Assembly: GCA_020638155.1 (NCBI GenBank)
Contig: JACKJB010000003.1
Coordinates: forward strand, 248,001 to 312,000
DNA length: 64,000 nt
Reading direction: 5' to 3'
From: Rhodospirillales bacterium
GTDB taxonomy: Bacteria > Pseudomonadota > Alphaproteobacteria > Micavibrionales > Micavibrionaceae
Part shown: positions 34,211 through 43,113 of the stretch, one piece after another
Numbering within the stretch: the stretch's first letter is position 1
Layout of the letters: each line of letters starts with the position of its first letter
Position numbers and translations under genes: made by a program
The notes under the pieces: model-generated
Told to the model about the DNA's origin: nothing
Seen by the model: the letters and a program-made list of their open reading frames with translations, nothing else
The model's database searches: none

Positions 34211-34483
34211 TTATCTGTGCCGCCGCCATAAGAAACCCGGATCGTGCCGCAAGACGGTATCCAGCGCCCATAGACGGCTACCATCCCGCACCCGCTCCAG
34301 AACGCTGTGGGCGGCCTCACGAGAAATCTGGTTAAACATATCCAAGCGGTCGTTTGCGCCGCGCCGGGATGCCAGGCGGCGGTCATATTGCTCGATCTCT
34401 GCTTCCAGAAAAGATTCAGCCCTGGCCGCCACCGCCTGCCAGTATGGAGAAAGCGCGGGCTTTTTATTTTTATGATAAAGCAT
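34211..34483 (-). CDS. Small basic protein of unknown function
   Basis: A 90-residue protein from the ATG at 34483 (MLYHKNKKPALSPYWQAV). It is Arg-rich and largely helical and ends PGFLWRRHR. A longer frame begins inside the terminator of the next gene, so the internal ATG was preferred. No family is recognised. Confidence 0.62.
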   Translation of the reverse strand: MLYHKNKKPALSPYWQAVAARAESFLEAEIEQYDRRLASRRGANDRLDMFNQISREAAHSVLERVRDGSRLWALDTVLRHDPGFLWRRHR

Positions 34484-34524
34484 ACCCTTGTGATCCCTGT
34501 TCTTTTTTAAGGATATGATAGGCG

Positions 34525-34553
34525 AAAAAAAACGGCCGGACAATCCCGGCCGT
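34525..34553 (-). terminator. Rho-independent terminator of the 196-residue gene
   Basis: The minus strand has the stem ACGGCCGG/CCGGCCGT (34532-34553) followed by a T run (34525-34532). It separates the 196-residue gene from the small genes towards sdhB. Confidence 0.88.
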
Positions 34554-34576
34554 TTTTAGAAAAGCTATCTCTAAGT

Positions 34577-35167
34577 CTAATACCGCTTTTGCGGCGCTGC
34601 CGGGGTCAGGGTACCGGTCACAGGGCCTTTGCGCATCGCAGCACACATGTCCGCAGAATGACGGGCCTTATCGAGATCTTCATGGCCGAAGGTTAGCTGC
34701 GTCAGGGCCTTGTAATACTCCAGCACCTGGATATTTGTCAGGTCTGCGGCCAGATCTTCGCGGCAAGTCTGGCGCACCGTATCGATCCATTGCAGTGATG
34801 CGCTCATCCGGGCCTGATGCTGCGCTGTCGCGGCAAGACTTTTGCAGGCGGCGCTGTTGGTATTAAACACATGGGAATACACCACGCCAATGCTGGACGA
34901 GCGGTGTGTGTCAATACCGTAACTGTCGGGCCGGTCTGCCGCCCCGGCGCCAAAGGAAACGGCGTCCGGATTGGTACATTTGATCGACACCCCGTTGACG
35001 GAGACATCGGTGCTGCCGTGATTGGGGGCAGGCGGATAATCGGAGCCGCCGCCATAGTAAGAACCGCTGCTGTCGCCGGAACTGATTCCCGGATAAGCAA
35101 ATGCCGTACCTGCCGCAGCCGTCCCCAGCGCCAGCGCACAGAAAAATCGTGTCATGGTTTTATGCAT
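34577..35167 (-). CDS. Exported protein of unknown function
   Basis: A 196-residue protein with a signal peptide (MHKTMTRFFCALALGTAAAG, cleavage near AFA-YP). The start of the mature chain is Gly/Ser/Tyr-rich (SSGDSSGSYYGGGSDYPP). The rest is helical, with four cysteines (SIKCTN, AACKSL, RQTCRED and DMCAAM) that could form disulfides. GGAGG lies 7 bases before the ATG. It follows sdhA by about 110 bases on the same strand but is not a known Sdh component. Confidence 0.85.
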   Translation of the reverse strand: MHKTMTRFFCALALGTAAAGTAFAYPGISSGDSSGSYYGGGSDYPPAPNHGSTDVSVNGVSIKCTNPDAVSFGAGAADRPDSYGIDTHRSSSIGVVYSHVFNTNSAACKSLAATAQHQARMSASLQWIDTVRQTCREDLAADLTNIQVLEYYKALTQLTFGHEDLDKARHSADMCAAMRKGPVTGTLTPAAPQKRY

Positions 35168-35276
35168 GATTAAGCCTCCCTTATTTTATAAAACCCCTTA
35201 TAAATTTCCATATTTTATAGGGATACAGGAGAGGTTTGTCAACCCACATAAAAAAGCCGATCAGAATCAAGAATGC

Positions 35277-37070
35277 TTAATATACCCGCTCTTTCGGCGG
35301 GACGGCTTCGACTTCGTCGGTCAGGGTTTTCAGGATGACCGGGCGGTCGCCGAGCTTGACCTTGCCTTTGTCATCCACCCAGACAGTCGAGTGTTTGAGC
35401 CATTTTTTATCATCGCGGTCCGGGAAGTCTTCGCGGGCATGGGCACCGCGGGATTCTTCGCGGGCATGCGCGGCATTGATCGTGGCCACGGCCTGCCCCA
35501 TCAAATTATCCAGCTCCAGCGTTTCGACAAGATCGGTGTTAAAGATCATCGAACGGTCGGTGACATCAAGATCATCCCGCCCGGCATAGGCTTTATCGAT
35601 CAGCGCGCAGCCTTCTGCCAGAACCTCACCGGTCCGGAAAACGGCGGCATGGTTTTGCATCGATTTCTGCATTTCAAGCCGCAGCGCCGCCGTCGGCGTC
35701 GTGCCTTCGGCATAGCGGAATTTATCAAGACGCGCGAGCGCTTTGGAGCCGTCATCACCGCCTTTAAGCGCGCTGTGCGGGCTGTTCGGCTTGACCAGCT
35801 CCGCCGCCGTGTTGGCTGCCGCACGGCCAAAGACGACCAGGTCCAGCAGCGAGTTCGAGCCAAGGCGGTTCGCCCCGTGCACAGACACGCAGGCCGCTTC
35901 GCCAATCGCCATGAGTCCCGGTACATGGGCATGCGGGTCCTTGGCGGTCGGGTTAATCACCTGCGCTTTGTAATTGGTCGGGATGCCGCCCATATTATAG
36001 TGAACAGTCGGCAGGACCGGGATCGGTTCGCGGGTCACATCGACGCCTGCGAAAATCTTCGCGCTTTCAGCGATCCCCGGCAGGCGGGAATGGATGATAT
36101 CCGGATCCAGATGTTCCAGATGCAGGTGGATATGATCTTTTTCTGCGCCGACGCCACGCCCTTCGCGGATCTCAACGGTCATTGAGCGGGAGACGACATC
36201 ACGGGAGGCCAGGTCTTTGGCGCTCGGCGCGTAGCGCTCCATAAAGCGCTCGCCTTCGGAATTGGTCAGGTAACCGCCTTCGCCGCGCACCCCTTCGGTA
36301 ATCAGGCAGCCTGCGCCGTAAATCCCGGTCGGGTGGAACTGCACGAACTCCATATCCTGTAGCGGCAGCCCTGCCCGCAGGACCATCCCGCCACCATCCC
36401 CGGTGCAGGTATGGGCGGAAGTACAGGAGAAATAGGCCCGGCCGTAACCGCCGGTCGCCAGGATTGTCTGGTGCGCGCGGAAACGGTGGATCGTGCCGTC
36501 ATCAAGGTTCCAGGCCATCACGCCCAGGCATTCGCCGTTTTCACCCATAATCAGGTCGAGGGCGAAATATTCGATAAAGAATTCAGCATGATGCTTAAGC
36601 GCCTGCGTATAAAGCGTATGCAAAATCGCATGCCCGGTCCGGTCGGCGGCGGCACAGGTGCGCTGGGCTGTGCCTTTGCCGTAATGGGTCGTCATGCCGC
36701 CGAAGGCACGCTGGTAGATTTTCCCGTCCATCGTCCGGGAAAACGGCACACCATAATGCTCAAGTTCGATCACCGCGGGGATCGCTTCCTTGCACATATA
36801 TTCGATCGCATCCTGGTCACCGAGCCAGTCAGAGCCTTTGATCGTATCGTAAAAATGGAAACGCCAGTCATCTTCACCCATATTGGCGAGCGCCGCGCTG
36901 ATCCCGCCCTGCGCCGCGACTGTGTGCGAGCGTGTCGGAAACACCTTGGAAATCAGCGCCGTGCGTAGCCCCTTTTCAGCGCAGCCAAACCCGGCACGCA
37001 ACCCCGCGCCGCCTGCGCCAACGACGACAACGTCATATTCGTGATCAATGATTTCGTAAGCCTGCGGCAT
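35277..37070 (-). CDS. sdhA: Succinate dehydrogenase flavoprotein subunit
   Basis: SdhA oxidises succinate to fumarate and carries covalent FAD. The FAD motif VVVGAGGAGLRAGFGCAEKG is at the N-terminus, and the flavinylation region SHTVAAQGGISAALANMG holds the likely FAD-linked histidine. Substrate-binding segments include FHPTGIYGAGCLITEGVRGEGG, REPIPVLPTVHYNMGGIPTN and GANRLGSNSLLDLVVFGR. It has 597 residues, with the C-terminal DxKWLKHSTVW block intact. Confidence 0.98.
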   Translation of the reverse strand: MPQAYEIIDHEYDVVVVGAGGAGLRAGFGCAEKGLRTALISKVFPTRSHTVAAQGGISAALANMGEDDWRFHFYDTIKGSDWLGDQDAIEYMCKEAIPAVIELEHYGVPFSRTMDGKIYQRAFGGMTTHYGKGTAQRTCAAADRTGHAILHTLYTQALKHHAEFFIEYFALDLIMGENGECLGVMAWNLDDGTIHRFRAHQTILATGGYGRAYFSCTSAHTCTGDGGGMVLRAGLPLQDMEFVQFHPTGIYGAGCLITEGVRGEGGYLTNSEGERFMERYAPSAKDLASRDVVSRSMTVEIREGRGVGAEKDHIHLHLEHLDPDIIHSRLPGIAESAKIFAGVDVTREPIPVLPTVHYNMGGIPTNYKAQVINPTAKDPHAHVPGLMAIGEAACVSVHGANRLGSNSLLDLVVFGRAAANTAAELVKPNSPHSALKGGDDGSKALARLDKFRYAEGTTPTAALRLEMQKSMQNHAAVFRTGEVLAEGCALIDKAYAGRDDLDVTDRSMIFNTDLVETLELDNLMGQAVATINAAHAREESRGAHAREDFPDRDDKKWLKHSTVWVDDKGKVKLGDRPVILKTLTDEVEAVPPKERVY

Positions 37071-37088
37071 ATCGTCTCTCTTTAGTTT

Positions 37089-37382
37089 TTACAATTTAGG
37101 TCCCGGATGCTGGTCATCGTCCTGTTTTTTCTGTGCGAGCGTGTCCTTCATCTGTTTATTCGACAGGCGGTAGGCGTCCACCCCGCTATAGATCGAAGTA
37201 ATCACGCCCGCGGCAACCCCGGCGAGCCACATTTTGTTGCCGGACTGCGCCTGCATAATCAACGAAAAGACACTAAAGAACAGGCCGCCGGGTATGCCGC
37301 TGGCTACGGCAAGGATTTTCAGGCTGCTGGCATTGAACTCTTTTTTGCTGGTTTTCCGTTCCGGTTGTTTATCTTTGTCCAT
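37089..37382 (-). CDS. Small membrane protein between sdhD and sdhA
   Basis: A 97-residue protein with charged ends and two membrane segments (about residues 25-47 and 51-65). AGGAAC is 1-6 bases before the ATG. It is tightly packed, 4 bases from the sdhD stop and 18 bases from the sdhA start, so it is cotranscribed with complex II. I do not recognise it. It could be an accessory or assembly protein, but that is only an inference from position. Confidence 0.75.
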   Translation of the reverse strand: MDKDKQPERKTSKKEFNASSLKILAVASGIPGGLFFSVFSLIMQAQSGNKMWLAGVAAGVITSIYSGVDAYRLSNKQMKDTLAQKKQDDDQHPGPKL

Positions 37383-37386
37383 GTTC

Positions 37387-37791
37387 CTACCCTGTAAATG
37401 CGATTTTTAAAATTGAAAATACACAGGTTACGCCCGTAGCTAAAAAGAACAGGCGGATGCCGCCCAGCTTAAAGATTTTCAAGCCTTCGTGATGGATATA
37501 ATCCTCGGCGATCACCTGGCACCCCAGCGCCGCGTGATAGAACACCGAGATCACACTCAGCAGCATCAGGACCGCATTGATTGGCTGCGCCAGCCAGCCG
37601 GCTACAACATCATAGGACCAGCCCGGCATCTGGGCGGCAGCGCAGACCAGCCAGAGCATCAGGAGTAAATTGGCCACCGAAGTCAAACGCTGGTGCCACC
37701 AGTGCGTTACCGCGCCCCCGGCAGAGCCGAGGCCGCGCGCGCGTGATAAAGGCGATTTGAATGTCCCGTCATCTTCCCATTTCAGTTTCAT
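37387..37791 (-). CDS. sdhD: Succinate dehydrogenase membrane anchor subunit D
   Basis: A 134-residue integral membrane protein with three hydrophobic segments that anchors SdhAB and helps bind haem b and quinone. The opening GSAGGAVTHWWHQRLTSVANL and the later SVFYHAALGCQVIAEDYIHHEG are typical of alphaproteobacterial SdhD, with the histidine in FYHAALG a likely haem ligand. The ATG at 37791 overlaps the sdhC stop by four bases. GGAG lies about 9 bases upstream. Confidence 0.94.
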   Translation of the reverse strand: MKLKWEDDGTFKSPLSRARGLGSAGGAVTHWWHQRLTSVANLLLMLWLVCAAAQMPGWSYDVVAGWLAQPINAVLMLLSVISVFYHAALGCQVIAEDYIHHEGLKIFKLGGIRLFFLATGVTCVFSILKIAFTG

Positions 37792-38198
37792 ACGCTTACG
37801 CTCCACCAGAAATACGCCGTCAGGATCACCGTAAAGAGCAATACGATATACCCCGCCTTATACGCTTTTTCGATTTTAAACAGGTAGCCCATATCCCACA
37901 GCAGGTGCCGTACCCCGTTGCACAAATGGTAGAACAGCGCCAAAGACCAGCCGAACAGCAGCAATTGCCCCACCCCGGATCCGGCAAAAGACAGGAACGT
38001 CTCATAAGCAGCCGGCCCGCTGGCGAGCGCCAGGAGCATCCATGTCAGCATCACAAGTCCGATCGACAAGGCATATCCGGTCGCCCGGTGCGTGATCGAC
38101 ATCACCGAGGTCAATTGCGGTTTATAGACCTGCAAATGCGGGGAGAGCGGGCGCGGCTTCGGCCCGGCGGCTTTTTGTGTTTGTGCTGGTTCTGACAT
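37788..38198 (-). CDS. sdhC: Succinate dehydrogenase cytochrome b556 subunit C
   Basis: A 136-residue membrane protein with three hydrophobic segments. RPLSPHLQVYKPQLTSVMSITHRATGYAL is the SdhC signature. The histidine in LALFYHLCNGVRHLLWDMGY should be the haem ligand. It is the first gene of the sdh cluster. Confidence 0.96.
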   Translation of the reverse strand: MSEPAQTQKAAGPKPRPLSPHLQVYKPQLTSVMSITHRATGYALSIGLVMLTWMLLALASGPAAYETFLSFAGSGVGQLLLFGWSLALFYHLCNGVRHLLWDMGYLFKIEKAYKAGYIVLLFTVILTAYFWWSVSV

Positions 38199-38322
38199 GC
38201 CTTTTTCCCGTTTTTTTGTTTGGGACCCGGATACGCTTCGAATCCGACCTCCATCATAGGCAGGACAGTGCCAATTTCAAACCCTATTTCTGTTAAGGAG
38301 AAAAGAAATAAAAACCGGGCGC

Positions 38323-39588
38323 CTAGCCCCGTTTCGGTTTTTCGAGCGGAACGACATTACCGACCGAGCTGTAGTCATCACTGGCAACGACGCGGTTACG
38401 CCCTCCGGTTTTTGCCTTGTATAGCGCCTTATCGGCGGCACTCATGGCGGCGTCGATGCTCGGCGCATCAAGATCGACTTCGGCAACGCCGATACTGACC
38501 GTGATAAAAAGCTCGCCGCCGTCATAGTTTTCAGGACGTATGGGGCTGATTTCAACGATGTTACGGATCCGGTCGGCGACCAGGGCCGCCCCATCCAGTG
38601 GTGTGTGCGGCAGTAATACGGCAAATTCTTCGCCGCCAATGCGGGCAAACTCATCTTCAATCCGCATGCTGCGCTGGACGAACTGGGCGAAGGCTTTGAG
38701 CACGTCATCCCCAACGAGATGCCCATAGCGGTCATTAACGCTCTTGAAATGATCGATATCCAGAATCGCGACACAAAGCGGTTTTTCAAGCCTGCGGCAG
38801 CGTTTGAGTTCTTTCATACATTTATGCATGAAGGAACGGCTGTTATCGACCCCGGTCAGCCCATCGGTGAGGGCAAGCTGTTTTAAGCGCTCGGCATAGC
38901 GGTGAACACGGGAAACGAGAGGCCGGAAAATCAGCACCGCTTCGGCAATCAGGGTCGCGAAAATCACGAACAGGGCCATTTTCTGGTAAGATTGCAGCTT
39001 GGCGATCCGGATCTCGCTTTCAGCTTCATAAGCCATGGTCGCCGCGTCCAAGGCTGTGATTAAAGGGCCTTTCGCCGTTTCGATCAGGTACCGGTAATCC
39101 GGATCGTCCGCGCTGATCTGCTCTGCCGGCTTATCTAAAAACGCATCGGCGTGCATCAGAAAATCGGTGACTTTTTTATCGAGATTATAGGGAAGTCCAA
39201 AATAAACCCGTTGAATCTGGCCTGAGGGGCTGTCCGGAATATTCAGCCCTTTGTCTCCTTGAATTAAAGCCTTGTGAGAATCATGCATCAGCAGCACGGC
39301 GTCTTCGAGCTGGTCGTGAAACACGGGGTCGCGGTACTGAACGTACTGGGTCGCATAAAAAGCGATTTTCTGGGACAGCTTGGCCTGACGGCCGCTGACC
39401 ACCACGGCGGCGTTATTCTGCTCTTTGACAACCTGGCCAATGACCACGTGAATACAGACCGACATCACCGCAATGATGACCAGCGCCAGCATATAACCGA
39501 TGGTCAGCAGATATATCGGATCCCTGCGTTCGCCCGTTTGTGTGTTGATAGACATGCCCGTTCCAGCCTTTTTCGTCCCTTTTACCAT
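38323..39588 (-). CDS. Membrane-bound diguanylate cyclase with a PilJ-type sensor domain
   Basis: A 421-residue protein. A first membrane segment (about residues 28-52) is followed by a periplasmic domain whose start, VVSGRQAKLSQKIAFYATQY, matches the PilJ-type nitrate/nitrite-like sensor helix. A second membrane segment lies near residues 205-225. The GGDEF domain has DGLTGVDNSRSFM, ILDIDHFKSVNDRYGH and the active site RIGGEEFAVLLP, so it should make cyclic di-GMP. No EAL domain is present. The start could also be the ATG at 39555. Cyclic di-GMP often controls pili and attachment, and a pilus-like operon lies about 7 kb away. Confidence 0.92.
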   Translation of the reverse strand: MVKGTKKAGTGMSINTQTGERRDPIYLLTIGYMLALVIIAVMSVCIHVVIGQVVKEQNNAAVVVSGRQAKLSQKIAFYATQYVQYRDPVFHDQLEDAVLLMHDSHKALIQGDKGLNIPDSPSGQIQRVYFGLPYNLDKKVTDFLMHADAFLDKPAEQISADDPDYRYLIETAKGPLITALDAATMAYEAESEIRIAKLQSYQKMALFVIFATLIAEAVLIFRPLVSRVHRYAERLKQLALTDGLTGVDNSRSFMHKCMKELKRCRRLEKPLCVAILDIDHFKSVNDRYGHLVGDDVLKAFAQFVQRSMRIEDEFARIGGEEFAVLLPHTPLDGAALVADRIRNIVEISPIRPENYDGGELFITVSIGVAEVDLDAPSIDAAMSAADKALYKAKTGGRNRVVASDDYSSVGNVVPLEKPKRG

Positions 39589-39670
39589 TTAACCGGAAAA
39601 GAGATAAGAAGACGTAAACAAAAATCATTATTATATTAGGAAAATCAAATGTTTATATTTAATTATCACG

Positions 39671-39696
39671 AAAAAACAGCCTGTAAGGATACAGGC
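39671..39696 (-). terminator. Rho-independent terminator of the lipoprotein gene
   Basis: On the minus strand GCCTGTA/TACAGGC (39679-39696) with a 4-base loop, then TG and six T residues. Confidence 0.85.
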
Positions 39697-39717
39697 CGCT
39701 TCGCTATCTTTGACTGG

Positions 39718-40518
39718 TTACATTTTGGGAGCCGGGCTACCTAATACGACATCCATGATTTCGGATGCTACGGTACCGGAATCATTTGCAAATGCGCCCT
39801 GAATCCTTTGGCGCTCTGCGCTGAATGTTTCTTCCATAACATTTTTGAGTTGTGAGGCGCGATCAAGCGCGTCTGCTTCGACCTGCTGAAAGCGGTGTGC
39901 GGCAAAAGGTTTGTACTCGCCTTTTTCCTTATCATGTGACAGATAGAAAACAGCCTGCTCTTCAAAATCATAGAGCGCCCTAATGCCGTCTTCATTCTGG
40001 AAGCTGATTGTGGCAACCAGTGCCCCGTCATCGTTACAGCTATATCCTTTGATATCATTAGCGGCGATGATTTCTTTGACAGAGTCTGTAACAAAGCATT
40101 GTTTACTAATGCCGACACCATACATATTTTTATAAAGCGTGGCAGAAAAATATTTGGTCAGGGTCTTTGCCCCCGAAGCCCTCCTGTCATCCCACATTGC
40201 CCACATACCCCTAGGCCTCATCTCATAACTTATGTCATCTATAAGATCTTCCGGCTGATGCCGTTTAGCGGCCTTCTCAAGCTGGGCGCTGTAATCAGCC
40301 GCTTGATTTTCTGTAACCAGTCCCCATGCAACAAGACGGTCCATCTGTTTTCTATTATATGCCAAAGCATCAGGCAAATGATCTTCATTATAAATCTCGC
40401 CCGACGACTTGGTTTCTGTCACGGCATCCTGTTCTTCCTCTGCCGGGCTACAGGCCATCAGGGGGAGAGTTGCGGCAAAGACCGCCCAAAGCGGCAAAGA
40501 GGCTCTTTTCGAATTCAT
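39718..40518 (-). CDS. Lipoprotein of unknown function
   Basis: A 266-residue protein with a lipoprotein signal, lipobox LMAC with C23. The mature chain begins with an acidic linker (SPAEEEQDAVTETKSSGE). The rest is mixed helical and beta, with two cysteines (KQCFVTD and YSCNDDG) that may pair. No known domain is recognised. It probably sits in the inner or outer membrane facing the periplasm. Confidence 0.85.
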   Translation of the reverse strand: MNSKRASLPLWAVFAATLPLMACSPAEEEQDAVTETKSSGEIYNEDHLPDALAYNRKQMDRLVAWGLVTENQAADYSAQLEKAAKRHQPEDLIDDISYEMRPRGMWAMWDDRRASGAKTLTKYFSATLYKNMYGVGISKQCFVTDSVKEIIAANDIKGYSCNDDGALVATISFQNEDGIRALYDFEEQAVFYLSHDKEKGEYKPFAAHRFQQVEADALDRASQLKNVMEETFSAERQRIQGAFANDSGTVASEIMDVVLGSPAPKM

Positions 40519-40601
40519 AACAGGCTCCTGAATTTTTGTTCTGTAAAAAACGCAAAGTTTTTATTACATAACACATCACCCCTGTCAACAAATATGACAA
40601 A

Positions 40602-41258
40602 CTAATCCGGTCCGGGCGTATTTTTTCGCAGTGGCGCTGTCTTTGCTTCGCAGGCATCGAGTTCCTGATCGATCGTATCTTTCAGGCTCATCATCACAAC
40701 CAGCACATCAAGGGTTTCCTGCAATGCTGTCGCCCCGCTATAGCGGAACCCTTTACTTTTCAGTTCGCCGAAATGTTTCATGTAATCGGTGTTAAAGCAG
40801 CGGTCAAAAATATGCGCGACCATGAAGCAGTTATAATCGGTCAGTTCGTAAAGCATATTCGCCGTATCCCTGGACATCCTGACTTTACTGCCGCGTTGCG
40901 GCACGGCTTCGCCTGCCGGGTCGCAGTTTTCAAGGAAATCACGATATCCTTCAAGTTCCTCGCGAAACCGCTTGATATCCGGGAGATCATAGCCAAGGGA
41001 CTGCGCTTCTTTCATGACCAGCTTATGTTCGGCATCGCCGAGCACATTATACAGCGCCGCCGTTAAGGCCCATGAGAGATCGTAAAGCCGCAGATATTTG
41101 TGATACAGCCCGCGCGATATCACGATATCCGCGCCATCCGGCCATGTATCGCGCGCGGCGGCCTTGCGGTTAAACAGCGCCCGCAGGGCCTGCGGGTCCG
41201 TCACATCAATACCAAGAAATGACTGCAGTGTATCTGCAGGCGTTGATCCCCTGTTCAT
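40602..41258 (-). CDS. Soluble protein of unknown function next to asd
   Basis: A 218-residue protein, highly helical. Notable segments are ADIVISRGLYHKYLRLYDLSW and YELTDYNCFMVAHIFDRCFN. No signal peptide or membrane segment is seen. It starts 27 bases after the asd stop on the same strand and may be cotranscribed with it. I do not recognise the family. Confidence 0.8.
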   Translation of the reverse strand: MNRGSTPADTLQSFLGIDVTDPQALRALFNRKAAARDTWPDGADIVISRGLYHKYLRLYDLSWALTAALYNVLGDAEHKLVMKEAQSLGYDLPDIKRFREELEGYRDFLENCDPAGEAVPQRGSKVRMSRDTANMLYELTDYNCFMVAHIFDRCFNTDYMKHFGELKSKGFRYSGATALQETLDVLVVMMSLKDTIDQELDACEAKTAPLRKNTPGPD

Positions 41259-41285
41259 CTTTTTCTTCTTTTTGTTTTTTAATTT

Positions 41286-42311
41286 TTAAGCAGCTGCCTG
41301 CTTATAGTCTTTTACAAGGCATTCTGCAATCTGTACGGCATTCAGGGCCGCGCCTTTACGCAGATTATCCGCCACGCACCAGAAGTTCAGGCCGTTTTCA
41401 ACCGTGGCGTCTTCGCGCACACGGGAGACGAAAACATTATCCTCGCCCTGGATTTCCTGCGGGGTGACATATTCCATTTCACTTTCCAGATCGATCAGCG
41501 TCACACCCGGCGCATCGCGCAGGGCTTTTTTCGCTTCTGTAGCGGAGATATCACGCTCGAACTCGACATTGACCATTTCGGCATGACCGATAAAGACCGG
41601 AACGCGGACGCAGTTCGCGCAAACCTTGATTTTGCTGTCCATGATCTTTTTGGTTTCGGCGACCATCTTCCATTCTTCCCTGGTCATGTGGTCGTCCATG
41701 AACACGTCGATCTGCGGGATCACGTTAAAGGCGATGGTTTTCTGGAAGGTTTCCGCTTTGGGATCTTGGTTCATATAGATCCCTTTGGTCTGGTTGAACA
41801 GCTCATCCATCGCGGCCTTGCCCGCACCGGACACGGATTGGTATGTAGAGACGACCACGCGCTTGATCCCGGCGAGATCATGCAAGGGCTTGAGCGCAAC
41901 GACCATCTGGATGGTCGAGCAGTTCGGGTTCGCGATGATGTTTTTCCTGTTAAACCCGGCGATGGCCTGCGGGTTCACTTCCGGCACGACCAGCGGCACA
42001 TCGGGATCCATGCGGAAATGGCTGGTGTTATCGATCACCACTGCCCCGGCTTTCCCGGCCTTAGGCGCAAACTCCGCAGAGACTTTTGCACCGGGAGAGG
42101 ACAGCACGATATCCGTCCCGGTAAAATCGAACGTGGCCAGATCCTGTACTTTCAGATCGTGATCGCCAAAGGAGACTTCACGCCCCAGCGAACGGCTCGA
42201 GGCCAGCGCGACCACATCGCTGACCGGAAAGTCGCGTTCATGCAGGATATTCAGCATTTCATGCCCGACATTCCCGGTGGCACCGACAACTGCGATTTTA
42301 TAGCTCATCAT
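41286..42311 (-). CDS. asd: Aspartate-semialdehyde dehydrogenase
   Basis: Asd reduces aspartyl phosphate to aspartate semialdehyde, the branch point to lysine and diaminopimelate, threonine and methionine. It therefore feeds the DAP needed by MurE. The NADP loop IAVVGATGNVGHEML is at the N-terminus, and the catalytic cysteine C131 lies in ANPNCSTIQM. The substrate and catalytic segments include STYQSVSGAGKAAMDEL and VRVPVFIGHAEMVNVEF. The length of 341 residues is standard. Confidence 0.97.
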   Translation of the reverse strand: MMSYKIAVVGATGNVGHEMLNILHERDFPVSDVVALASSRSLGREVSFGDHDLKVQDLATFDFTGTDIVLSSPGAKVSAEFAPKAGKAGAVVIDNTSHFRMDPDVPLVVPEVNPQAIAGFNRKNIIANPNCSTIQMVVALKPLHDLAGIKRVVVSTYQSVSGAGKAAMDELFNQTKGIYMNQDPKAETFQKTIAFNVIPQIDVFMDDHMTREEWKMVAETKKIMDSKIKVCANCVRVPVFIGHAEMVNVEFERDISATEAKKALRDAPGVTLIDLESEMEYVTPQEIQGEDNVFVSRVREDATVENGLNFWCVADNLRKGAALNAVQIAECLVKDYKQAAA

Positions 42312-42358
42312 TACACCCTTTTTAAAATCATCCCTCTGCCTTCAGGGAAAGGAGGTTG

Positions 42359-43093
42359 TTATACTGGCGGTGCTGGCGTTTGTCCACGCTCTTTGCGATC
42401 CAAAGCAACCAGTTTATCATTCGCCGCTTCCCTAACCTGTTTTTGAACTTTTTCTTTTCCTCTGTAAACCATGGCGCCGCCGATAAGGGATCCTATTCCG
42501 GTTAAAGCCACGATATTCGAAATCGTTGATTCCGGCCCGGTAGTCGCAAAACTTACCAAAGAGGCAACAATAAGCCCCAGGAATGCCACAGCGCCACGCG
42601 TACCCCATTTATCGGCGAAGCTGGCTTTGTTAAACATGGTGTTCAAACGTTCTTCCGGGATTTCCGCCGCGGCAATCGTGGCTTCATCAATCCGGATCAC
42701 CTTGGATAATGCGGCACCTGTTTCCGTACGCGCCTTTGCCGCTTCGTAGTTAAGGGCTTGCAGACGCAGATCGGATTGTTCTATCAGATTCTCTTTAACT
42801 TTTTTGCGGTGATCCTGGGATTTGGCAAGATGGCTGATGATTGAAGCGCCGATCCACATCCCGACGCCAGGCAGAACTTTTGTATCGCCAAACACAGTGC
42901 TTACCAGAGCCACAACGGCAGCCAATTCCGCCGGCAACCCCAGCAGGCCGTTCCAGTATTTACCGTTTTTTACGGCATTAAACTTGCCGGTAATTTCTTC
43001 GGGCGGTAAATGCAGGCTATCAATCACGTCTTCCCTGATCCCCGTAATTTTTGCAAGCCGTGCTTTTTCGGATAAATGATTTTGCATCAACAT
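42359..43093 (-). CDS. Membrane protein of unknown function, tandem paralogue A
   Basis: A 244-residue protein. The N-terminal third has REDVIDSLHLPPEEI, then a hydrophobic region (LPAELAAVVALVSTVFG and GVGMWIGASIISHL), a helical stretch, and a second hydrophobic pair (GAVAFLGLIVASLVSFA and NIVALTGIGSLIGGAMVY). It ends in REAANDKLVALDRKERGQTPAPPV. The tail and the N-terminal motif recur in the next gene. There is no known family. Confidence 0.82.
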   Translation of the reverse strand: MLMQNHLSEKARLAKITGIREDVIDSLHLPPEEITGKFNAVKNGKYWNGLLGLPAELAAVVALVSTVFGDTKVLPGVGMWIGASIISHLAKSQDHRKKVKENLIEQSDLRLQALNYEAAKARTETGAALSKVIRIDEATIAAAEIPEERLNTMFNKASFADKWGTRGAVAFLGLIVASLVSFATTGPESTISNIVALTGIGSLIGGAMVYRGKEKVQKQVREAANDKLVALDRKERGQTPAPPV

Positions 43094-43113
43094 CTTCTGT
43101 TTCCTTTCAGTAT

